A stretch of 8,911 bases of DNA, from the NCBI GenBank assembly GCA_031272575.1, contig JAISTO010000221.1, positions 1 through 8,911 of the forward strand, read 5' to 3'. The DNA comes from Treponema sp. (GTDB lineage Bacteria > Spirochaetota > Spirochaetia > Treponematales > Breznakiellaceae). Positions 4,791-8,911 of the stretch are shown in pieces. The position numbers were made by a program, and so were the translations under genes. Under the pieces are notes generated by a model that saw only the letters and a program-made list of their open reading frames with translations, made no database searches and had not been told where the DNA came from. Position 1 is the stretch's first letter; every line of letters begins with the position of its first letter.

Positions 4791-6695
4791 CTAGCCCCCC
4801 AGCCGCGCGAAGAGGGCCGGCAGCGTGGTGGACAGCGCGGGGATATAGGTGACCAGCAGCACGACGAGCAGTTGGATAAGCAGGAAGGGCAGCACGTAGC
4901 GGCAGATCTTCGTGAAGGGCATCTCGAAGCGGGAACTGGCCAGGAAGAGGTTGAGCCCCACGGGGGGGGTAAGGAACCCCACCTCGAGGTTGACGAGGAA
5001 GATGACGCAGAGGTGCACCGGATCGATGCCGTAGCGCTGCCCGAGCGGGACGATGAGCGGGAGTATCACGAGGATGGCGGAAAAAATGTCCATGATGCAG
5101 CCGACCAGGAGGAGCGCGAGGTTGAGCAGGAGGAGGAAGACGAGCGGCGATTCTATCGTGCGCTTCATCCAATCGGCGAAGGTGTCGGGGATGGCCGCCA
5201 TGGTGATGCTGTCCGAGAGGGCGCTCGCCGCGGCCAGGATGATCAGCACCCCGCCGATCACCGGCACGGCCTTGAAGAGGACCTTCGGGATATCCCTGAA
5301 GGGGATGTCGCGGTGCACGAGCACCTCGATGACGAAAATGTAGACCACGGACACGGCCCCCATCTCGACCAGCGAGAGGAGCCCGGTGAAGTAACCCGCG
5401 ATGAGGAGGAAGGGCAGCAGGATCTCCCAGAGGGAATCGCGCACCGCCAGGGCCGCGTTTTTCACGTTGAAACGCTCGGTGGGTATCTTCACCTTAACCG
5501 ACGCGATAATGCCGAAGATGATCATCGCCGCGACGAGGATGGCCCCGGGAAGCAACGCGCCGAGGAAGACGTGGACGATGTTGGTGGTCGAGCGCACCCC
5601 CACAAGGATGATGGGGAGACTCGGCGGGAAGAGGATGCCGATGCCCCCCACCGAGGTGAGGAGCCCCACGGAAAATTTTTCGGGGTACGAGAAATTTTTG
5701 GACAGGATGGAAAAGAGGATGGCGCCGAGGGCCAGGATGGTGACCCCCGAGGCCCCGGTGAACGAGGTGAAGAAAGCGCAGATGACCACCGTCGCGATGA
5801 TCATGCCCCCGGGGAACCAGTTGAAGAGGCCGCGGAAGGCCCGCACGAGGCGCTCGCTGGCCCTGCTTTCGGAAAGGAAAAAGCCCGTCAGCGTAAAGAG
5901 GGGGATCGCGACGAAACTGTCGGTCGTGAGGACCGCATAGGTCTGTATGCTGATGTCCTCTGCCCCCCCCCCCGAGGCCTGGATCACCACGAGCGCGATG
6001 CCGGCGATGACGCTGAAGAGGGGCGTGCCGATAAAGGCCGAGAGGATAAGAAAGACGGCGAAGGGCCCCTGGAAGCGCTCGACAAGACGAATGATGCCCT
6101 GGTTGAGGGCATCGAGCCAGGGCGGGGCCTCCTGGAAGAGGCGCGCCACCGAGGGCAGGGCGAAGAAGGTGCCCACGAGGAACACGGCGATGGGGAGCAG
6201 CCAGGCCGCGCCCCGCAGCGGCAAAGCCCGCGCGAAGCGGAAGCCGATGACGGCGAAGCCCAGCGGGAGGAGCACGCCCACGACGCGCATGGGGATGAAC
6301 TGGTCGACCGCGAGGCTTGTCATGTAGAAGGAGAGCGCCCCCCAGAAGATGACGGTGATGATGAGCAGGGAGATGGAGCCGGATATCCCCTTAAACACAC
6401 GCTTCGCTTTTTGGTTGCTGACGAAGTGCATAACCGCGATGGTAATGTGCTCGCCGGACCTGGCGGTGAGCATACCCGCGATGAGGGCGGACACGAAGAG
6501 CGCGCACTTTATGAGCGAGGTGGATGCGGGGATGCCGGTCTTGAACAGGTGCGCGACCGCCTCGGAAAAGGGGATCAGCGTGAGCAGGCAGAACGCCGCG
6601 CCGCAGATGACCTTTTCCGCGATGTTGAAGGGCTTCCAGAGCCGGCTTGAAAAAGCGCCTGGCGCGGCGCTCTGTGCGCTAACGCTGTCTCCCAT
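4791..6695 (-). CDS. tatQM: TRAP transporter fused small and large permease (DctQ-DctM), TPAT TatQM
   Basis: The inner-membrane permease of a TRAP transporter, driving solute import with an ion gradient (usually Na+). The 634 residues fuse the two usual subunits. A DctQ-like region has hydrophobic segments near 27-45, 60-78, 105-128 and 138-156, with extra helical residues to about 210. A DctM-like region runs from about 212 to 625, with many transmembrane segments. DctM hallmarks are FTSFTGASGVTI (309-320), GILFPPSLPIILVG (353-366) and GFLTPPVGLNLF (573-584). AAAGGAG (6712-6706) lies inside the end of tatP, 10 nt before the ATG. The gap to tatP is 6 nt, and the stop touches the nrdR start. 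A G11 tract on the coding strand (5973-5963) encodes Ser-Gly-Gly-Gly-Ala at 241-245, and a C8 tract encodes the conserved Pro-Pro at 577-578. Fused QM permeases are known; this one matches T. pallidum Tp0958 in context. Confidence 0.92.
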   Translation of the reverse strand: MGDSVSAQSAAPGAFSSRLWKPFNIAEKVICGAAFCLLTLIPFSEAVAHLFKTGIPASTSLIKCALFVSALIAGMLTARSGEHITIAVMHFVSNQKAKRVFKGISGSISLLIITVIFWGALSFYMTSLAVDQFIPMRVVGVLLPLGFAVIGFRFARALPLRGAAWLLPIAVFLVGTFFALPSVARLFQEAPPWLDALNQGIIRLVERFQGPFAVFLILSAFIGTPLFSVIAGIALVVIQASGGGAEDISIQTYAVLTTDSFVAIPLFTLTGFFLSESRASERLVRAFRGLFNWFPGGMIIATVVICAFFTSFTGASGVTILALGAILFSILSKNFSYPEKFSVGLLTSVGGIGILFPPSLPIILVGVRSTTNIVHVFLGALLPGAILVAAMIIFGIIASVKVKIPTERFNVKNAALAVRDSLWEILLPFLLIAGYFTGLLSLVEMGAVSVVYIFVIEVLVHRDIPFRDIPKVLFKAVPVIGGVLIILAAASALSDSITMAAIPDTFADWMKRTIESPLVFLLLLNLALLLVGCIMDIFSAILVILPLIVPLGQRYGIDPVHLCVIFLVNLEVGFLTPPVGLNLFLASSRFEMPFTKICRYVLPFLLIQLLVVLLVTYIPALSTTLPALFARLGG

Positions 6696-6701
6696 ACGCC
6701 G

Positions 6702-7802
6702 CTATCTCCTTTGAGCGCCCTGGCCCTGCCGGTACGCGGTGACTATGCCCTTCACCTTGTCGTAAATGGCCTTGTCGAAGACCGTGCCGATGAGCCCCGT
6801 CTGGCCTTCCTTCCCCGTAAGCGCGTCGTCGATGGTGCTGTACCAGGCCTGTTTTTCCGCGTCGCTCAGTTCTATCACATTGAACTTGCCCTTGAGGGCC
6901 TTGCGCGCCTGCTCGATCGAGTCCGCCTCCAGTTGCTTTATGGCGCCGTCCAGCCTGTCCGCGATCTTCGCCGTAACATCGATGAGTTTTTGCCGGTACT
7001 CGACGGGAATCGCGTCCCAGGATTTTTGACTGAAGACAATGCCGCCCATAAACGGTGATATGAGGAGGTTCGTCATGTTGGGTGCGACCCCCACGATCTG
7101 TGCCCCGAGCACCGCGATGGGGCTCTGGTAGACCGCCTGGATGTCGTTGGTCGTGAGGCCGGTGAGCAAATCCTTCTGCTCCTTGAGGCGCAGTTTGAAG
7201 CCGAGGCGCTCGAATACGCTTTTGATTTCTTCTTCGCCCGTGCCGCTCCCCAGGGAGAGTTTGCGGAGGTCGTCCGGCTTGCGCACCGGCGTTTTCGAGA
7301 AGAGTTTGATCCACCCGACCCGCGACCACGCGAGCGGGAAGTAGCCTTTCTCTTTGATCTTCGCTTCGAGATCGGGTTTTATGCCCTTGAGTACGATATC
7401 GAGTTCCTCCTCGTCCTGAATAAGGAAGGGGCAGCTTAGGGTGATGATGGCGGTCGACGGCGTGGAGGCGCGGTTCGTCACGACGTTGCGGTTTTTCTTG
7501 GTGATCGCATTCAGCCCAAAGGATGACAGCACCGCCGCGTCGAGTGTGCCGTTGTCCATCTTTTGGATCATCTGGTACTCGTCGCCGGCCCGCGAATCCG
7601 GGAGGATTTGCAGCTTCACCTTCCCGTTAGAGACCCGTGCCCATTCCCGCTCGGCGTCCCGCAGGGCTTTGCCCCAGGCCGTGTTGTCGGGGATAACGGA
7701 GCCCATCTTAAAGGTGATAACCCCGTTCCGTTCCGTGTAGGCGAACAATGCGCCTCCGAGCGCCGCGCAGAAAAGGCAGCAGCATACTAGTGTTTTTTTC
7801 AT
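6702..7802 (-). CDS. tatP: Periplasmic solute-binding protein, DctP family (TatP, Tp0957-like)
   Basis: The binding protein that captures solute in the periplasm and delivers it to TatQM. The 366 residues start MKKTLV, with a hydrophobic stretch to about residue 21 (AALGGALFA) and a plausible cleavage before Tyr22. Cysteines at 7-9 and 12 are too early for a normal lipobox. DctP features in order are the first strand ITFKMGSVIPDNTAWGKAL (29-47), GKVKLQILPDSRAG (60-73), the MDNGTLDAA stretch (82-90), and the lobe-2 segment PDDLRKLSLGSGT (176-188). At the position where classical DctP proteins carry the carboxylate-binding Arg (KLR/KMR type), Ser183 is found, so a carboxylate ligand is doubtful. 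The ATG overlaps the tatT stop by 4 nt (ATGA), with AGAGGA (7814-7809) in front. The open frame extends upstream to 8870, but only from 7802 is there a signal peptide. Confidence 0.92.
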   Translation of the reverse strand: MKKTLVCCCLFCAALGGALFAYTERNGVITFKMGSVIPDNTAWGKALRDAEREWARVSNGKVKLQILPDSRAGDEYQMIQKMDNGTLDAAVLSSFGLNAITKKNRNVVTNRASTPSTAIITLSCPFLIQDEEELDIVLKGIKPDLEAKIKEKGYFPLAWSRVGWIKLFSKTPVRKPDDLRKLSLGSGTGEEEIKSVFERLGFKLRLKEQKDLLTGLTTNDIQAVYQSPIAVLGAQIVGVAPNMTNLLISPFMGGIVFSQKSWDAIPVEYRQKLIDVTAKIADRLDGAIKQLEADSIEQARKALKGKFNVIELSDAEKQAWYSTIDDALTGKEGQTGLIGTVFDKAIYDKVKGIVTAYRQGQGAQRR

Positions 7803-8782
7803 TGGTATTCCTCTGGTATCTCCAAAAAAAATGCCGCGGCGTTTTCGAGGAGCCAGCGGGCATTCTGTTGTGCGAGTATATTGACCAGGCGGTTTGCCGG
7901 GTCCGCGTCGAGGTCGACGGCCAGGGCCGCCTCGAGGTTCCGGCGGAAATCCGCGTAGTCCTGGCGGGGGACGCAGACGGCCTTGGCCCAGGACACGTAA
8001 GGCCCGGCGAGGCGGCCGCCGCTCTTTTGCAGGGCCCGCTCGAAGTGCGTCTTGGCCTTTTCCGGATTCCCGCCGCGGCCCTCGGGCACCGAGGCGTAGA
8101 AGAGCACGTAGAAGTCGTCCAGGGTGCCGCCGCCGAAGTCCGGGTCCAGTTCGTAGGCGCGGGCTATCATGTCGGTGCAGAGCGGGATGCGCATGCCCAG
8201 TTCGAAGTCCAGGTTGTCCACCGAGTAGGCCGAAAGGAGCGCGGCGGTGGCCCAATAGAGGAGGGCGGCGTCCTGCTTCGAGGCCCGCGAGAGCAGTTTT
8301 TCCGCGGCCGCGACGCCCCAGACGCCGGCCTCCGCGTCCTTTAAGAAGGCGTCCTCCCGCGCCGCCGCCTCCCAGCCGGGGAAGCGCAGGGCCAGCCCCC
8401 GCTCGAGGATAGCCGCGCCCCGCAGGTAGAGCCGCTTGGCGCGGGCCAGCGCCGCGTAGCGCTCGTCCACAAGGATGCTGTCGAGGCGCTCGGCCGGCCC
8501 CTGCACGAACGCGTTCGCGTACATGACGAAGAGGGACCCGCTCGTAACGATAAGCCCCTCGTGGCGGGGGTTCTGCGCGAGCAGCGCCTCGTACAGTTTG
8601 ATCGCGAAGGGGAGCGCCTGCCCGATGAGTTCCGGATCGCTGTCCCCGGTAAAGATCGCCCCCGAGTCGTTCCCCGTAAGCGCGTCCGACACCGCGTTTA
8701 TGGCCAGTTTGTTGATCGAACATGACGCCGCCGCCAGGACCGTAACGCCGAGCGCAAGCGCCAGTAAAGCGTTTTGTTTCAC
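7799..8782 (-). CDS. tatT: TPR-type lipoprotein associated with the TRAP transporter (TatT, Tp0956-like)
   Basis: A periplasmic, membrane-anchored TPR-like protein that, in the T. pallidum TPAT system, binds the solute-binding protein TatP. From the GTG at 8782 it has 327 residues: a signal peptide KQNALLALALGVTVLAAAS ending in a spirochaete-style lipobox with Cys21 as the lipidated residue, followed by SINKLAINAVSDAL. The mature part is helix-rich with TPR-like pairs near 55-71 (GQALPFAIKLYEALLAQNP), 84-133, 150-185, 196-213 and 222-252 (KAKTHFERAL). The GTG has no Shine-Dalgarno sequence, and the promoter at 8790-8818 puts the transcript start on or next to it. A TTG in the same frame at 8818 would add 12 residues but is itself part of the -35 box. 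The stop overlaps the tatP start. The name follows the TPAT literature and has nothing to do with twin-arginine translocation. Confidence 0.9.
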   Translation of the reverse strand: MKQNALLALALGVTVLAAASCSINKLAINAVSDALTGNDSGAIFTGDSDPELIGQALPFAIKLYEALLAQNPRHEGLIVTSGSLFVMYANAFVQGPAERLDSILVDERYAALARAKRLYLRGAAILERGLALRFPGWEAAAREDAFLKDAEAGVWGVAAAEKLLSRASKQDAALLYWATAALLSAYSVDNLDFELGMRIPLCTDMIARAYELDPDFGGGTLDDFYVLFYASVPEGRGGNPEKAKTHFERALQKSGGRLAGPYVSWAKAVCVPRQDYADFRRNLEAALAVDLDADPANRLVNILAQQNARWLLENAAAFFLEIPEEYQ

Positions 8783-8789
8783 CGGGTAT

Positions 8790-8818
8790 ATGATAGCACG
8801 AAAAGATTTTTTTGTCAA
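8790..8818 (-). promoter_or_regulatory. Near-consensus sigma70 promoter of the tatT-tatP-tatQM-nrdR operon
   Basis: On the minus strand: a perfect -35 TTGACA (8818-8813), a 17-bp spacer that begins with A6 (8812-8796), and a -10 TATCAT (8795-8790, five of six consensus bases). The expected start site, 6-8 nt further on, is 8782-8784; the GTG of tatT begins at 8782. This is the strongest promoter in the window. No operator palindrome was recognised over it. Confidence 0.8.
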
Positions 8819-8911
8819 GGGGGCGCGGTATGGGGCGGGGGAGGGCGGCAGCAATTTTACATTTACACATCAGATTTAAGAAAAAGTATCGGTCAAATTT
8901 TGCTCGATAGT
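8819..8911. other. Upstream region of the tatT operon, window edge
   Basis: About 93 bp upstream of the tatT promoter. A G-rich stretch (8819-8848) is followed by an AT-rich segment (8850-8911) with a loose inverted repeat, AGTATCG (8886-8892) against CGATAGT (8905-8911), one mismatch. No gene start is visible before the edge. The AT-rich part could serve as an upstream promoter element or belong to a divergent gene outside the window. Confidence 0.3.

Noticed and set aside
4776..6650. A 624-codon open frame on the plus strand antisense to tatQM
   Set aside because: Its product is almost all E, D, R, G and H with no domain, as expected from the complement of a GC-rich membrane-protein gene. 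The minus frame has clear DctM motifs and ribosome binding sites.
8783..8854. Longer starts for tatT (ATG at 8854 or TTG at 8818)
   Set aside because: They would begin upstream of or inside the near-consensus -35 box, have no Shine-Dalgarno sequence, and add residues ahead of the lipoprotein signal peptide.
7803..8870. N-terminal extension of the tatP frame to 8870
   Set aside because: The extension lies in a shifted frame over tatT, is low-complexity R/G/A/P, and would remove the clear signal peptide that begins at 7802.
8860..8880. Resemblance of the AT-rich upstream segment (TGTGTAAAT on the minus strand) to the iterons at 54-82
   Set aside because: Only 9 bases are shared in AT-rich DNA, without the 10-bp phasing; chance similarity is likely.

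Overview
The window looks like a chromosomal segment of a GC-rich treponeme-type spirochaete. The best evidence is the block on the minus strand from about 8.8 to 4.8 kb: a TPR-type lipoprotein (TatT), a DctP-like periplasmic binding protein (TatP) and a fused DctQ-DctM permease (TatQM). This is the gene order of the TPR-associated TRAP transporter (TPAT) I know from Treponema pallidum (Tp0956-Tp0957-Tp0958). nrdR, the regulator of ribonucleotide reductase genes, follows with no spacer. The species cannot be named from the sequence alone.

Layout. Positions 1-834 hold no credible gene. They contain an AT-rich patch with DnaA-box-like iterons (9-86), three composite elements built from G-rich and C-rich arms, five tandem copies of an 11-bp unit, two identical 39-bp copies of a palindromic repeat, and an ACTCCCY heptad array. 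The array ends 2 bp before a sigma70-like promoter (800-828). On the plus strand follow an unrecognised 195-residue gene (835-1422), a hairpin-forming intergenic repeat (1424-1562), glnS (glutaminyl-tRNA synthetase, GTG start) and a putative alpha/beta-hydrolase esterase whose ribosome binding site lies inside the end of glnS. Positions 4106-4334 are a convergent intergenic region dense in inverted repeats, including a bidirectional terminator. The minus-strand operon tatT-tatP-tatQM-nrdR converges on it from the right.

How it works together. tatT to nrdR form one tightly coupled operon: a 4-nt ATGA overlap, then a 6-nt gap, then a zero gap. The transporter is expected to take up a solute, probably a hydrophobic or otherwise non-classical one, driven by an ion gradient. 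The only strong promoter I see is TTGACA-17-TATCAT, and its predicted start site falls on the GTG start codon of tatT. The promoter of the 195-residue gene has the same geometry relative to its ATG. Both operon heads may therefore be translated from leaderless mRNAs, while four of the five downstream genes have clear Shine-Dalgarno sequences (nrdR has only a G-run). Long G or C tracts (up to 11 nt) inside glnS and tatQM, and next to the 835 promoter, are possible slippage sites.

No CRISPR array, tRNA, rRNA, transposase or clear attachment site was seen.
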